From contig CABZHT010000001.1 of the NCBI GenBank assembly GCA_902525615.1, forward strand, positions 578,811 to 642,810: a stretch of DNA of 64,000 nucleotides, in the 5' to 3' direction. Below are positions 1 through 10,482 of the stretch, in pieces. The notes below the pieces were generated by a model that saw only the letters and a program-made list of their open reading frames with translations, made no database searches and was not told the origin of the DNA. The DNA is from an uncultured Fidelibacterota bacterium. Lineage in GTDB: Bacteria; Fidelibacterota; Marinisomatia; Marinisomatales; Marinisomataceae. The stretch's first letter is position 1. Every line of letters begins with the position of its first letter. A program made the position numbers and the translations under genes.

Positions 1-41
1 GCAATTGAAAAATTTATAAATAAAATAAAGTCTATACAAAA

Positions 42-3000
42 ATGAGATTTTTTCTTTTTTTAATTCTTTTAACAAATATTTCAATGGCAAATGATTATGG
101 TAATTACCTACCAGATCCGTTTAGCAAAAAGAAAAAAATTAACTTTTCATACAATGATATTTCTAATTATCCCATTGGGATTTTTGATTTAAATAAAAAA
201 ATTGATGAAACTGTCTTTACTATCAATCGAGATTTTAGTCAAATACAAATAAAAAGCTATAGTATTGGTTATCACAATATCTTTTTTTATCAAGATTCAT
301 TTGAAAATTATATTTCTGATTTATTTGAATCTAATCAAAAGTATAATTTATTTAAGGGCTTGAATGTACCATCAGATTCAACATCATCAAAAAAAGATAC
401 ATTTTTACAATTAGCTTCGATTGATTTGGGCGCATTAGGAAGAGCATCTCTAAAAGTTGCTGGGAATGTTAATCTATCAGCTAAGTTAGTGAATCAAGAT
501 CAGGAATTAGTAAGATCTTCATTTCGAGAACAGGAAAAAACCAACTTTAAATTTGATCAAAAACAACAATTAAATGTTCAAGGTAAAATTGGTGATAAAA
601 TTACTATATCTTTAGATCAAAACTCAGAAAGAGATTTTGATTGGGAGAATACAATAAGAATTGACTACCAAGGTGATGAGGATGATATCCTTCAAAGGCT
701 TGAAGTTGGAAATATATCTTTATCACTTCCATCAACAGAATTTGTAACCTTTTCAGGTACAAATAATGGTTTGTTCGGTGTTAAAGCTTTGTCACAATTG
801 GGACCAGTAAATATAACATCTATTGCTTCTATTGAAAAAACCGAAAAAGAATCTCAGCAGTATAAAGGAAGTGCCGAATTAAGAACTCTTGAATTAAAAG
901 ATTTTAACTACAAGAAGAATTTATATTTCTTTGTTCATGAATGGTTTAGAAATGGAGCTAGCCAAGTTATTGAAAGCAGTAATTTTCAATTAAATATCCC
1001 TTCTTTTTATCCTCTGGTTGACGGACTTCATTTAATAGGAAATGTATCGATAAAAAACTTTGAATTATATAAAATAGATTCATCCAATAATCCTCAAGCT
1101 GATCCAGGTATTGCATATATAAATCCATCCGAAAAAAACCAATTTTCAGATGAGAGTAAACAAGGAAATTTTTTAAAACTGAGCAGAGGAACAGATTATA
1201 CTATTAATGAAGATCTTGGATTTATCAGAATGAAAAAAACTTTGCAAAGTGAAATTATTGCTGCTCATTTTGATATTGTAGATAGAGATACGGGCAACAT
1301 AGTTACAAAAGTAGGACAAAGCTTAGGGCCAAGTCAAGATTCATTAGAATTAATTATGATTAAATCACAATCTCCTCATCCCAACCACCCAACTTGGGAT
1401 TTAATGTTTAAGAATGTTTATTCTCTAAATACATCAAATATTGATGCTTCTAGTCTTGAAGTTCAAATTGTGGATAATTTTTCCACTCCAAAAAGTGATA
1501 GGTTAAGTTCTGGAGAAACATTTTTAAATCTTTTCGGTTTAGATGAATTAAATCAAAATGGCGATAAATCTTCAGATGAAATTATAGATTATAATAATCC
1601 TAATATAGTAAATATTCAGTCTGGAGAAATAATTCTTCCAAGCTTACTTCCTTTTGTTTCAGAAAATAGTATTCAAGGTGGTAATTCTAATGAATCTCTA
1701 GAACCATTATTACAACAAGGTGTAATGTATACATCAACGAATATGACTCAGTATACAGGTGATTCAAGATTTTCAATACTGGTAAGATACTCAAGCCCAC
1801 AACAATCAATTAATTTAGGATTCACTCTTGTTGAAGGTAGTGAAGAAATCTTTTCAAATGGCAATCAATTATTGAGAGGTCGTGATTACCAAATTGATTA
1901 TTTTTCTGGAACAATCACTTTATCAGAAAATATCAATCCTGATGATGATTTAAGAATATCTTATGATAAGCATGATTTAGTTAGTTTTGATCGTAAAGTT
2001 ATGGCTGGTTCAAGAGCTCAGATTGATTTTGATGAAAATTCTTTTTTAGGTATGACTGCATTATATTATGATCAATCAATTGTTAATAAAAAAGTTGAAG
2101 TGGGATATGAACCGATACAAAATTTCATTTGGGATGTAAATGGAAGATATGAAACCTCCTTTGAGAATTTTTCTAGTAAAATAAATAAATTTAGTTTTTT
2201 AAATGATGAAAAAATCTCAAACTTTTCAGTAGAGGGTGAGTTTGCACAAGTTCTTCCAAACCCTAATTCAATATCAAATTCTAAAACTGGTGATAAGAAT
2301 GGAGTTGCATTTATTGATGATTTTGAAGGTTCAAAAAGAGTTACTAATCCCTCTATTTTAAGAAGATTTTGGAACATTTCATCTGCACCTTTGGATAGTG
2401 ATACATTTTTGGATTATAGTCAAAATAACAGAATGAAAATGTTTTGGTATAATCCTTATTCTCAAGTATTAACAAACAGTATTTGGCCTAATGTTTCTAC
2501 ATCACAAAGAGCTCAAAATATTACCACAGATGTTTTAGTATTAAAGTATAGACCGCAAGACTTTCAATCAAATGTTGACCCGCATTTGCTTTGGGGAGGA
2601 ATCACTAGTCCAATGTTTATCGGTGACTACGATCAAACAAGAAGTAGATTTTTTGAAATATGGATTAGAGGCGATCAAGGAGATTTAACAATTGATTTAG
2701 GAAAAATTAGCGAAGATTATAATGGTGATGGACTTTTGAATACAGAAGATATTCCAGATGCAGGATTAGCGCTTGGTAATGGATTTTTAGAGGATAATGA
2801 AGATACTGGATTAGATGGATGTTTTGATGATTTTGAAGACGGATTTGGCTCTTGTTTGGATACATCTGGCTTAACATATTTACAATATTTGGAAAATGGA
2901 GAGTCAATTCTCATTAATAATTCCTTCGATGTAGATATCCAAGATCCAAATGGTGATAACTGGAGCTATATTGAAGGCTCTAATGATTATACAAAAGTAA

Positions 3001-6000
3001 ATGGTACAGAAGGAAATGGTACTGGCTCAAAAATTCAAACAGGAGGTAAATATCCAGATTCAGAAGATCTAGATAAGTCAGGTTATCTTGATCGAGCTAA
3101 TAATTATTTTTCAAAAAAAGTTTCATTAAATGAAAATACCTACATCGCTGCTGAAACAGAGATTGATGGAATTAAAACTGGATGGAAATTATTAAGAATT
3201 CCAATTAGTCATTTTTCTAAAATAAATGATATATCTTTAAGTGAAATAAAATATGTTAGGTTAGTAGTCTCAGGAGTTGAAGAAGAATCAACATTAGAAA
3301 TTGCTAAAATTGAACTTGTAGGAAATAATTGGCAGGAGTTGGGCACTTCAATTCAAACCGAAGATAATTATTCTTTACAAGATAGTACATTTGTTGTTTC
3401 TGTAATTAATGATGAAGATAATCCTGATTATATCCCTCCAACAGGAGTGGTAGGGGAGTTCGATGAAATAAATCAGCTTAGATCAAAAGAACAATCACTA
3501 GTATTAAAATTTGATAATTTGCCTCCAAATTATAAAGGAGCCGCAAAGAAAATATTATCTTATAATGAAAATATAGGTCAAAGTTTCCTCATGTATGAAA
3601 AAATGAAGATGTTTATTTATGGGAATAGTGATTTTGTTTCGGAAAGCGATTCAGATATTCGATTATTCATTAAGTTTGGAAACGGTGATGAGTTTTATAA
3701 GTTAACAAAACCAATTTATGCTGGATGGGATGAAGAATTAAAAAGAAATGAAATAAATCTAGATTTAGATTGGTTGACAAGTTTAAAAAATAAGGATATT
3801 GAAAGTGTAAATTTAATTAATGAAAATGATCTATTTACAGTGGATGAAGATTTAATAGAATATGAGTTTATTTCAGATGATAATTTTTCTTATAAAAATA
3901 TAGAAATAGTTGGAAATCCTTCTTTATCTAGATTGCAATATTTTATTATTGGAATCGAGAATTCTAGTGAATATCCTATTTCTGGTGAAGTTTGGACAGA
4001 CGAGTTAAGATTAAGTGGTGTTAAAAAAGAATCTGGATCAGCTGTAAGATTAAAAACAGAGTTGAATATTTCAGATTTTAGTTCAACAACAATTAATTAT
4101 AGTAAAAAAGATGCAGACTTCCATGTACTTCAGGAAAGAATTGGTACAAACAGTTCTAAAGAAAATCTTTCATTAACTAATAACTTAAAGTTAGGTACTT
4201 TATTTCCATCTGATTTTGGTATTTCATTTCCCTTAATTATATCATATAATAGTTCAATCAATACTCCTAAGTTTTTTCCAGGAACAGATATTCGAACTGA
4301 GAGTACTGCGCCAGACTCAATTTTATCACAGTCATCAACGATGAATATTTCAGGTAGATTGTCTAAAAAAATTAAATCTGAAAATCCAGTAATTAAATAT
4401 TCTTTAGACAACTTAAGTGCAGGATTTAATATTTCTAATCAAAATAGATCTGATACAATCATGAAATCTGTTGATTTTAGAAAAGTAAATACAAATCTTG
4501 ATTATTTTATAAGATTTCCAAGCGGTAATTTTATTGAACCATTTGAATGGATTAAAAAACTACCTTATTTAGGGAGTGAATTAAGTAGTACAAAGTTATA
4601 CTATTCTCCCACAAATTTTTCTTCTAATATCAAACTAGATTTGACTTCATCAGAACGTAACTCCAGATCAAGTTCTGAAATTATCAAAGAAGAAAATTTT
4701 AATATTATTAGAAATTTTGGTTTTGAATATAAAGTTTTTGATAATACTCAATTTTCATACAATAAATCAATTGTTAGTAAAAAGCCTGACAATAGTTTAA
4801 AAGATTTTGAGATTGGACAAAAAATTCAATCTAAAGAATCCTTTTTATATAGCTTTAGCCCTGAATGGATGAAAATTTTAAACCCAAAATTTAGTTATGA
4901 TTCAAACTTTGCATGGAATAAACCTCCAGATAGTATCATAAATGCTGCAAGTATTAATTTAAATACTAATACAAGATTAAATATTTCCATTAATCCAAAA
5001 GATGTTATATCAATTTTTTATAATCCTTCTTCGATTCAGGATGATAAGCCAAGAACGCGTTCAAGATCTGAAATCCTAAATAATAATACTATTTCAAAAA
5101 ATAATAAGGAAAACAATTTTATTAAAAAAATTTACGACCAAGCAAAAAAAATCGATCCGATAAATATCACTTTTACAAATCAAAATAATTCTATTTCAAA
5201 TGGAATTAATGGAAATATTCCATTTATATATAAATTTGGTCTTAAAGAAAACTTGGGTATTAATCCTATTTCTGAAATTGGTTTCGATACAGGATATAAT
5301 GACAAAAAAATATCCTTTTCAATTAGAACAAGCATAAGATTGAGACAAGCTTCATCATTAAATATTTCTTTTAATCAAAATATTAATTCAAATATAAACG
5401 GATTTAATATTGATACCAGATCTTCGTCCACAAATTATTTAGCCTATGGTAAAAATTTATCTAAAGGTATGCCTTTTATAAATTGGAATTTAAGAGTGAG
5501 AGGTCTTGAAAATATATCTTTTATTAAGCCATATATAAAATCTATGACTCTTGAACATGCTTTTTCTGGAAACCAGAATTTGTCTTGGAAGTTTAATGAA
5601 GATGGTACAAGAGATGTAAGCTTATTTAAGGTAGAAGATTTTAGACATGATTATCAAGATTCAGTACAATTTTCAAAAACTATTAGTTCATTAACTCCTT
5701 TACTAGGAATAACAACAAGATTTAATAATGACATATCTACCAATGTTAGAATAAATACTGTTTACACCTTAGATGAAGTACCATTTGGTAGAAATTTAAT
5801 TATCAAAAATAGCTTATTAGGGACTATGTCCTATAATTTTGCTCGTGGACTTAGAATTTCACTACCTTTTAGTCAAAGAAATGTTTTTCTTAGAAATAAT
5901 TTCAATATCACATTTAATTTTGATATAAATAATACAGTAGAAAAAGGGTCAAAAAATATGATTAACTTTGTAGAGCAAAACTTCATCAAAACAAGAAAAG

Positions 6001-6143
6001 GTGTCTTGAAACTATCTTATGTTTTAACAGATGATCTGACAGCTGGCTTGTTTTACGAATATAGGACAAATGAAACTAGACTGACTGGTCAAAGAATTGA
6101 TAGAGATTTTGGTATAACATTGAATATTTCAATTAGGGGCTAA
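42..6143 (+). CDS. sprA: SprA/Sov-like outer membrane translocon protein of the type IX secretion system
   Basis: Predicted 2033-residue protein with an N-terminal hydrophobic signal peptide (residues 1-15). The family forms the giant outer membrane barrel through which type IX secretion substrates leave the cell. The sequence carries the family hallmark DDFEGS followed by a basic/aromatic stretch near residue 759, long runs of alternating polar/hydrophobic strands toward the C-terminus ending in NISIRG, and an Asp-rich calcium-loop-like insertion (DYNGDG, about residue 892). Length is somewhat below flavobacterial SprA (about 2400). The stop overlaps the start of the M28 peptidase gene by one base. 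No other type IX gene is visible in this window. The family call is firm; transport function is inferred from family knowledge. Confidence 0.88.
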   Translation: MRFFLFLILLTNISMANDYGNYLPDPFSKKKKINFSYNDISNYPIGIFDLNKKIDETVFTINRDFSQIQIKSYSIGYHNIFFYQDSFENYISDLFESNQKYNLFKGLNVPSDSTSSKKDTFLQLASIDLGALGRASLKVAGNVNLSAKLVNQDQELVRSSFREQEKTNFKFDQKQQLNVQGKIGDKITISLDQNSERDFDWENTIRIDYQGDEDDILQRLEVGNISLSLPSTEFVTFSGTNNGLFGVKALSQLGPVNITSIASIEKTEKESQQYKGSAELRTLELKDFNYKKNLYFFVHEWFRNGASQVIESSNFQLNIPSFYPLVDGLHLIGNVSIKNFELYKIDSSNNPQADPGIAYINPSEKNQFSDESKQGNFLKLSRGTDYTINEDLGFIRMKKTLQSEIIAAHFDIVDRDTGNIVTKVGQSLGPSQDSLELIMIKSQSPHPNHPTWDLMFKNVYSLNTSNIDASSLEVQIVDNFSTPKSDRLSSGETFLNLFGLDELNQNGDKSSDEIIDYNNPNIVNIQSGEIILPSLLPFVSENSIQGGNSNESLEPLLQQGVMYTSTNMTQYTGDSRFSILVRYSSPQQSINLGFTLVEGSEEIFSNGNQLLRGRDYQIDYFSGTITLSENINPDDDLRISYDKHDLVSFDRKVMAGSRAQIDFDENSFLGMTALYYDQSIVNKKVEVGYEPIQNFIWDVNGRYETSFENFSSKINKFSFLNDEKISNFSVEGEFAQVLPNPNSISNSKTGDKNGVAFIDDFEGSKRVTNPSILRRFWNISSAPLDSDTFLDYSQNNRMKMFWYNPYSQVLTNSIWPNVSTSQRAQNITTDVLVLKYRPQDFQSNVDPHLLWGGITSPMFIGDYDQTRSRFFEIWIRGDQGDLTIDLGKISEDYNGDGLLNTEDIPDAGLALGNGFLEDNEDTGLDGCFDDFEDGFGSCLDTSGLTYLQYLENGESILINNSFDVDIQDPNGDNWSYIEGSNDYTKVNGTEGNGTGSKIQTGGKYPDSEDLDKSGYLDRANNYFSKKVSLNENTYIAAETEIDGIKTGWKLLRIPISHFSKINDISLSEIKYVRLVVSGVEEESTLEIAKIELVGNNWQELGTSIQTEDNYSLQDSTFVVSVINDEDNPDYIPPTGVVGEFDEINQLRSKEQSLVLKFDNLPPNYKGAAKKILSYNENIGQSFLMYEKMKMFIYGNSDFVSESDSDIRLFIKFGNGDEFYKLTKPIYAGWDEELKRNEINLDLDWLTSLKNKDIESVNLINENDLFTVDEDLIEYEFISDDNFSYKNIEIVGNPSLSRLQYFIIGIENSSEYPISGEVWTDELRLSGVKKESGSAVRLKTELNISDFSSTTINYSKKDADFHVLQERIGTNSSKENLSLTNNLKLGTLFPSDFGISFPLIISYNSSINTPKFFPGTDIRTESTAPDSILSQSSTMNISGRLSKKIKSENPVIKYSLDNLSAGFNISNQNRSDTIMKSVDFRKVNTNLDYFIRFPSGNFIEPFEWIKKLPYLGSELSSTKLYYSPTNFSSNIKLDLTSSERNSRSSSEIIKEENFNIIRNFGFEYKVFDNTQFSYNKSIVSKKPDNSLKDFEIGQKIQSKESFLYSFSPEWMKILNPKFSYDSNFAWNKPPDSIINAASINLNTNTRLNISINPKDVISIFYNPSSIQDDKPRTRSRSEILNNNTISKNNKENNFIKKIYDQAKKIDPINITFTNQNNSISNGINGNIPFIYKFGLKENLGINPISEIGFDTGYNDKKISFSIRTSIRLRQASSLNISFNQNINSNINGFNIDTRSSSTNYLAYGKNLSKGMPFINWNLRVRGLENISFIKPYIKSMTLEHAFSGNQNLSWKFNEDGTRDVSLFKVEDFRHDYQDSVQFSKTISSLTPLLGITTRFNNDISTNVRINTVYTLDEVPFGRNLIIKNSLLGTMSYNFARGLRISLPFSQRNVFLRNNFNITFNFDINNTVEKGSKNMINFVEQNFIKTRKGVLKLSYVLTDDLTAGLFYEYRTNETRLTGQRIDRDFGITLNISIRG

Positions 6144-7054
6144 TGAACAAACTTATCTTATTTATTTTTCTATTAATTTCATGTTCATCAAATGATAATA
6201 AAAAAAATATTCCAACATTTGATGGTAATAACGCATATCAATATATAGTTGAACAATGTAATTTTGGACCAAGAAACCCAGGCTCAAAAGGTCATAAAGA
6301 GTTTGCGATTTTCTTAGAAAAATATTTGTTAGAATTCACAAAAAATGTGACCGTTCAAGACTTTAATTATATTGAACATATCACTGGGGTTGAAAGAAGA
6401 GGTAAAAATATTATTGCCCAATTTAATATAGATGCTGAAAATCGTTTATTAATTGGTGCACATTGGGATACAAGAGCATTTTCAGATGAAGATTCAGATG
6501 AGAAAAATAGATCATTACCTATTCTTGGTGCTAACGATGGAGCTAGTGGCACATCAGTTTTAATGGAGTTAGCAAAGATATTTTCGCAAAATAATCCTCC
6601 AATGGGTATTGACTTAGTTTTTTTTGATGCAGAAGATGTTGGGATTTCAGGCAAGCCTAAAACATATGCAATGGGTTCTGAATATTTTTCAAAAAATCTT
6701 CCAATTAAAAAACCAAAGAATGCTATTATTGTTGATATGGTTGGAGATAAATATCTACAGATTCCAATTGAGCGTTTTTCTTATCAAATAAATCCTACAT
6801 TGGTAAAAGAAATTTGGAGTTTGGCTGATGAATTGAAGTTGAGTGCATTCGAATACAGAATTGGTTATGAAATTTATGATGATCATGTACCCTTATGGGA
6901 AAATGCTCAAATACCTGCTATTGATATTATAGATTTCGATTACCCTAATTTATTTTATAATCACTGGCACACTCAAAATGATTTGCCAGAGAATTGTTCA
7001 CCGCAAAGCTTGCAACAAGTTGGAACTTTATTATTAAATTATGTCTATGATTAG
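6143..7054 (+). CDS. M28-family zinc peptidase / glutaminyl-peptide cyclotransferase-like lipoprotein
   Basis: Predicted 303 residues. A lipoprotein signal ends in LLISC with the acylated Cys at residue 14, so the enzyme is likely membrane-anchored and periplasmic or surface-exposed. Metal and catalytic motifs of the M28 fold are visible: AHWDTR (His107, Asp109), GANDGASG (Asp132), FFDAED (Glu163/Asp164 region) and the late NHWHT motif (about residue 273). The combination of WDTR, NDGASG and NHWHT resembles glutaminyl cyclases more than broad aminopeptidases; such enzymes form N-terminal pyroglutamate on exported proteins, often found in organisms with type IX secretion. It overlaps sprA by one base and the next gene by 8-14 bases, indicating one operon. 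Cyclase versus peptidase activity cannot be decided here. Confidence 0.85.
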   Translation: MNKLILFIFLLISCSSNDNKKNIPTFDGNNAYQYIVEQCNFGPRNPGSKGHKEFAIFLEKYLLEFTKNVTVQDFNYIEHITGVERRGKNIIAQFNIDAENRLLIGAHWDTRAFSDEDSDEKNRSLPILGANDGASGTSVLMELAKIFSQNNPPMGIDLVFFDAEDVGISGKPKTYAMGSEYFSKNLPIKKPKNAIIVDMVGDKYLQIPIERFSYQINPTLVKEIWSLADELKLSAFEYRIGYEIYDDHVPLWENAQIPAIDIIDFDYPNLFYNHWHTQNDLPENCSPQSLQQVGTLLLNYVYD

Positions 7055-8081
7055 GTTATTAAATAAATATTTATTAATTATTATTTTGATTCTAGCGTGC
7101 TCTAGTGGCAGCAGCTCTCCAACAAATCCTGGAGATAACAGTGGAGGAGAAGAAGATACTAACTCCTACGAATTTCCAAATGCTGTAGATTATGGTTTAT
7201 CCAACCAAGTTGAAATTGTTACATGGAATGTTAGATTATTTCCAGAACCCACGGAAGGTGAAGACTCCTCTGAATATGTTAAATCTTTACTTGAAAAATG
7301 GAATGCTGATGTTTATTTACTTCAGGAGATAAATTCAGAGTCAAGTTTAATTGATATGGTTAATTCCATGTCCGATTATTCTTATGTTGTTGATGATGAA
7401 TCAGGAAATTTGGGGTTTGCATTAGTCTATAAGAGCGAATTTATTACCTTTAACTCCAAAAATGAATTATGGTCAGATACTCCAAATTCAGATGATGGAG
7501 ACTCCGACTATAACAATAATGCATCTTATCAATTTGCTGATAGGCCTCCAATGGAAAACTATTTAACATGGAGTAACGGAACAAAAACCTTAGATTTTTA
7601 TTTAATTGGAGTACATTATAAGTGTTGTGGCGATGGAGTTTACAATGTTAATAATACTAAAGATGAGACAACAAGAAGACATCATGCTAGTCTGCTATTA
7701 ACTGATTACGTTATAAATAATCGACCTGATGACAATGTTATAATTCTAGGAGACTTTAATAATGTTGGCGCTCAAACTATTTCTAATCCAACAATAAGTC
7801 CTTTTACAGATCAAAATAATTTTAATTCAGCATCATCATTTAGATTAACAGATTTAGAAACTTTGAATGGTAGTTCAAGTGGTTATTCATGGCAAGGGTG
7901 GACTAGCTCATATTCAGCTGCTCATTTAGACCATATAATCATAAATGATGAAATGTTTGGGTATGCAGATGGAAATGATGCAGCCATTATATCTCTTCCC
8001 GCCCAAACAGGCATTTCGCCTACCAATATTTCAAACCGTATTTCCGACCATCAGCCAGTATTATGGTCATTTTCTCCTTGA
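7041..8081 (+). CDS. Endonuclease/exonuclease/phosphatase-family lipoprotein
   Basis: Predicted 346 residues with a lipobox ILAC followed by a Ser/Gly/Pro-rich linker, so a lipid-anchored exported enzyme. EEP-fold motifs are present in order: VTWNVR near residue 53, a Glu-containing LLQEIN about residue 94, GDFNN near 234, and SDHQPV at the C-terminus. The family cleaves phosphodiester or phosphomonoester bonds (secreted nucleases, phosphatases); substrate is unknown. Two in-frame ATGs (7041 and 7047) are possible; both overlap the upstream peptidase stop. The genes downstream and upstream overlap too, so it is probably cotranscribed from sprA onward. Confidence 0.85.
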   Translation: MSMIRLLNKYLLIIILILACSSGSSSPTNPGDNSGGEEDTNSYEFPNAVDYGLSNQVEIVTWNVRLFPEPTEGEDSSEYVKSLLEKWNADVYLLQEINSESSLIDMVNSMSDYSYVVDDESGNLGFALVYKSEFITFNSKNELWSDTPNSDDGDSDYNNNASYQFADRPPMENYLTWSNGTKTLDFYLIGVHYKCCGDGVYNVNNTKDETTRRHHASLLLTDYVINNRPDDNVIILGDFNNVGAQTISNPTISPFTDQNNFNSASSFRLTDLETLNGSSSGYSWQGWTSSYSAAHLDHIIINDEMFGYADGNDAAIISLPAQTGISPTNISNRISDHQPVLWSFSP

Positions 8082-8809
8082 AGTTTCTCTTAATAGCTTT
8101 TTTCTTTTTTTCTTCAAGTTTTGCTCAAGACTTTTCCACAATCGATAAAAATTTAAATGAACTCAATTTTCAAAAGGCTTTAGAATTACTTGAAGAACTA
8201 GATAATGTAAAACCAAATAATATAAACGTTCTCATGAGACTATCTATCTCACATCATTATTTGTCTGAAATGGCAATTCAAAAAAAAGAAGATAAAGAGA
8301 ATGCTCAAAAAGCATTGAAGTATATTAATCATGCATTTAGTCTTAACCCTAATGATCCTAATGTATTAAAATGGTATGTTATTGCTCTAGGTAAAACAGT
8401 AGAAGAAGAAAGTATTAGAAAGCAAATAGAACAATCAAAGAATATTGAACAGTTATCATTGAAAGTTATTGAGCTACTACCAGATGATGAATTTTGCTAT
8501 AATATAATGGGACAATGGCATTATAAGCTTGCCAGCTTAGGTAAAGCATCGCGAAGAATCGCATCATTTCTTTTTTCAGAACCTCCCCAAGGTTCTTTTG
8601 AGCAAGCAAGATTTTTCTTAGAGAAGAGTTTAGAGCTAAATCCAGATTATATCGGCACATATTATTGGCTTGGAAAAACTCATTTAAAACTAGGCAACGA
8701 AGAAAAAGCATATGATTTATTTAATAGGGGCATTTTATTAGATAGACCATTCAAAAGAGAAGAGAAGTTATTTCAAGAGTTAAGTAATATTGTTAAAAAA
8801 AATAATTAG
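8063..8809 (+). CDS. Secreted TPR-repeat protein
   Basis: Predicted 248 residues. The N-terminus (LKFLLIAFFFF...SFAQD) is a clear signal peptide with an Ala-Gln cleavage region. Helical repeats follow: an N-terminal pair (NLNELNFQKALELLEEL), a middle pair around ALKYINHAFSLNPNDPNVLKW and a C-terminal pair around KSLELNPDYIGTYYWLG, all with the TPR spacing of small and large residues. Such periplasmic repeat proteins act as scaffolds. The start is uncertain: ATG 8063 overlaps the previous gene by 19 bases, whereas a TTG at 8078 would give a four-base TTGA overlap. Its stop interlocks with the stop of the convergent neighbour over four bases (TTAG). Confidence 0.75.
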   Translation: MVIFSLKFLLIAFFFFSSSFAQDFSTIDKNLNELNFQKALELLEELDNVKPNNINVLMRLSISHHYLSEMAIQKKEDKENAQKALKYINHAFSLNPNDPNVLKWYVIALGKTVEEESIRKQIEQSKNIEQLSLKVIELLPDDEFCYNIMGQWHYKLASLGKASRRIASFLFSEPPQGSFEQARFFLEKSLELNPDYIGTYYWLGKTHLKLGNEEKAYDLFNRGILLDRPFKREEKLFQELSNIVKKNN

Positions 8810-9540
8810 ATTTTTCGAACTTTTTTAAAATCTTCAGGTACTTTTAATTCTTCATCATCCCCTAAAAATTTTTGAAAAGAAATTAAATCAAAATTAAAAT
8901 TCCCGTCTTCGCTTTCTGTAGACATTTTAACAATTATAGAATCCTTATCTATTCCAAATTCATTTAAGTTAATTGATATATCTGCCCAACTATTTTGAAA
9001 CTCCGAAATTTCATTTTTAATCTTTATTACAAAATCAGGTTCTTTTAAAGTTTTTGAAAACCAAATTTCATTAGTGCCATTTTCCTGAATGGTTATCTTA
9101 TAAGCTTCAAAGCCATTAATCAATTCAGGTGTTTCTGATATAATAAATTGATTGTATTCTTCATTAATTTTTTCATCAATAGATTCATCTTGATTTTCAT
9201 TATCATTTTGATTTTCTTTATCTTTAAGAATGTCATCAAACATTTTTACCGAATATTTTTTCTTCTTGAAATCAATATTTGATACAGTAGAATCATTTAA
9301 CGAAATAATAGTTCCAGTATGCATTGCTCTACTCATTAGTCTTGCAACACCTTTACCCTTAAATGCAAACTCAACATTTGAAAAAAATGTATCTTCAGAG
9401 TAAATAGTTTTTGATTCAGATTGCATGGACCCCATCTTAAAAGAGGCGCTTATTTTGGTTTCAATTTTGAAATTTTCTTGAGATAAAAGATTTGTTAAGA
9501 AGAGTATTAATACAAAGAAATATGTTTTGATAAAATTCAA
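8806..9540 (-). CDS. Secreted protein of unknown function, DUF4412-like
   Basis: Predicted 244 residues with a signal peptide (hydrophobic residues 8-20, then SQE). The mature part begins with alternating strands (FKIETKISASFKMG) and contains MQSE/MSRAM stretches and a middle acidic spacer rich in Asp, Glu and Asn (about residues 105-125). The layout, a hydrophobic leader followed by a beta-rich domain built around short repeated strands, resembles periplasmic DUF4412-type proteins that share a LolA-like fold; this is a weak similarity judged by eye. It lies three bases downstream of mdh on the same strand and shares a four-base interlocked stop with the convergent TPR gene. Confidence 0.55.
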   Translation of the reverse strand: MNFIKTYFFVLILFLTNLLSQENFKIETKISASFKMGSMQSESKTIYSEDTFFSNVEFAFKGKGVARLMSRAMHTGTIISLNDSTVSNIDFKKKKYSVKMFDDILKDKENQNDNENQDESIDEKINEEYNQFIISETPELINGFEAYKITIQENGTNEIWFSKTLKEPDFVIKIKNEISEFQNSWADISINLNEFGIDKDSIIVKMSTESEDGNFNFDLISFQKFLGDDEELKVPEDFKKVRKI

Positions 9541-9543
9541 GAA

Positions 9544-10479
9544 TTAAAGTTTTGTTTCTAAAACAGTTTTTTCAACTTCGGTAAGTGTATTATTTAATGC
9601 ATTCTGTTCTTCTTCATTTAAATCAAAGGTAAGAATTTTTTCTACGCCACCGCAACCTATGACTGTGGGTACTCCTATAAAGTATCCATCAATACCAAAT
9701 TCTCCTTCACATAGTGATGCACAGGGAATAACTCTTTTTTTATCTCTTACAAAACTTTCAATCATTTCAACAGCAGATTGAGCTGGTGCATAAAATGCTG
9801 AACCTTTTCCAAAAAGTTTCACTATTTCTCCACCACCAAACCTGGTTCTATCTTCAATAGCTGTAATCTCTTCTTTGCTAAGTAATGAGAATAAAGGAAC
9901 TCCTCCTACAGTAGCTAACCTACTTACAGGTACCATAGTATCACCATGTCCACCTAACACCATACAATTCACATCTTGAGATGATAAATTAGTTGCTTCA
10001 GCTATAAATGATCTGAATCTAGCACTGTCTAAAGCTCCAGCCATTCCTACTACTTTATTTTTTGCAAACCCAGAAATTTTATGAAAAGCATAAACCATTG
10101 CATCTAAAGGATTAGAAACAACAATTACAAAAGCATCTGGAGCAAAATTTTTGACTTGATTAGCAACATTTGTCATTATATCCAGATTTTTTTGAAGTAA
10201 ATCTTCTCTATCCATTCCAGGCTGTCTTGGAAATCCTGCAGTTATTACTACAACATCAGAATCTTTAATATCTTCAAACTTTGAAGTACCTGATAATTTA
10301 GCGTCGTAGCCATCATGAGGAAGAAGCTGAGAAATATCTAAAGCTTTTCCTTTCATGAAGTTTTCTGCTTCAGGTATATCAACAATGATGATATCGCCGA
10401 GTTCTTTCTGTGCAGAAAGCAATGCGATATTTCCACCAACTTGACCGCCGCCAATTAATGATATTTTAGGTCTAGTCAT
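9544..10479 (-). CDS. mdh: Malate dehydrogenase, LDH-like type
   Basis: Predicted 311 residues, a full-length TCA-cycle enzyme interconverting malate and oxaloacetate with NAD. The Rossmann motif GGGQVGGN lies at residues 10-17, an acidic residue (VDIPE) follows the second strand, substrate Arg residues appear in GFPRQPGMDRED, and the catalytic His sits in GGHGDTMVP near residue 175. The sequence pattern is that of the bacterial type close to lactate dehydrogenase; Arg in the PRQPGM loop favours malate. It lies four bases after rpmA, continuing the rng-rplU-rpmA transcript, so central metabolism is linked to ribosomal protein expression here. Confidence 0.95.
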   Translation of the reverse strand: MTRPKISLIGGGQVGGNIALLSAQKELGDIIIVDIPEAENFMKGKALDISQLLPHDGYDAKLSGTSKFEDIKDSDVVVITAGFPRQPGMDREDLLQKNLDIMTNVANQVKNFAPDAFVIVVSNPLDAMVYAFHKISGFAKNKVVGMAGALDSARFRSFIAEATNLSSQDVNCMVLGGHGDTMVPVSRLATVGGVPLFSLLSKEEITAIEDRTRFGGGEIVKLFGKGSAFYAPAQSAVEMIESFVRDKKRVIPCASLCEGEFGIDGYFIGVPTVIGCGGVEKILTFDLNEEEQNALNNTLTEVEKTVLETKL

Positions 10480-10482
10480 ATC

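Noticed and set aside
2072..2914. Minus-strand open frames of 65-101 codons inside sprA
   Set aside because: They mirror the Asp/Ser-rich coding strand, have no family resemblance and no start context.
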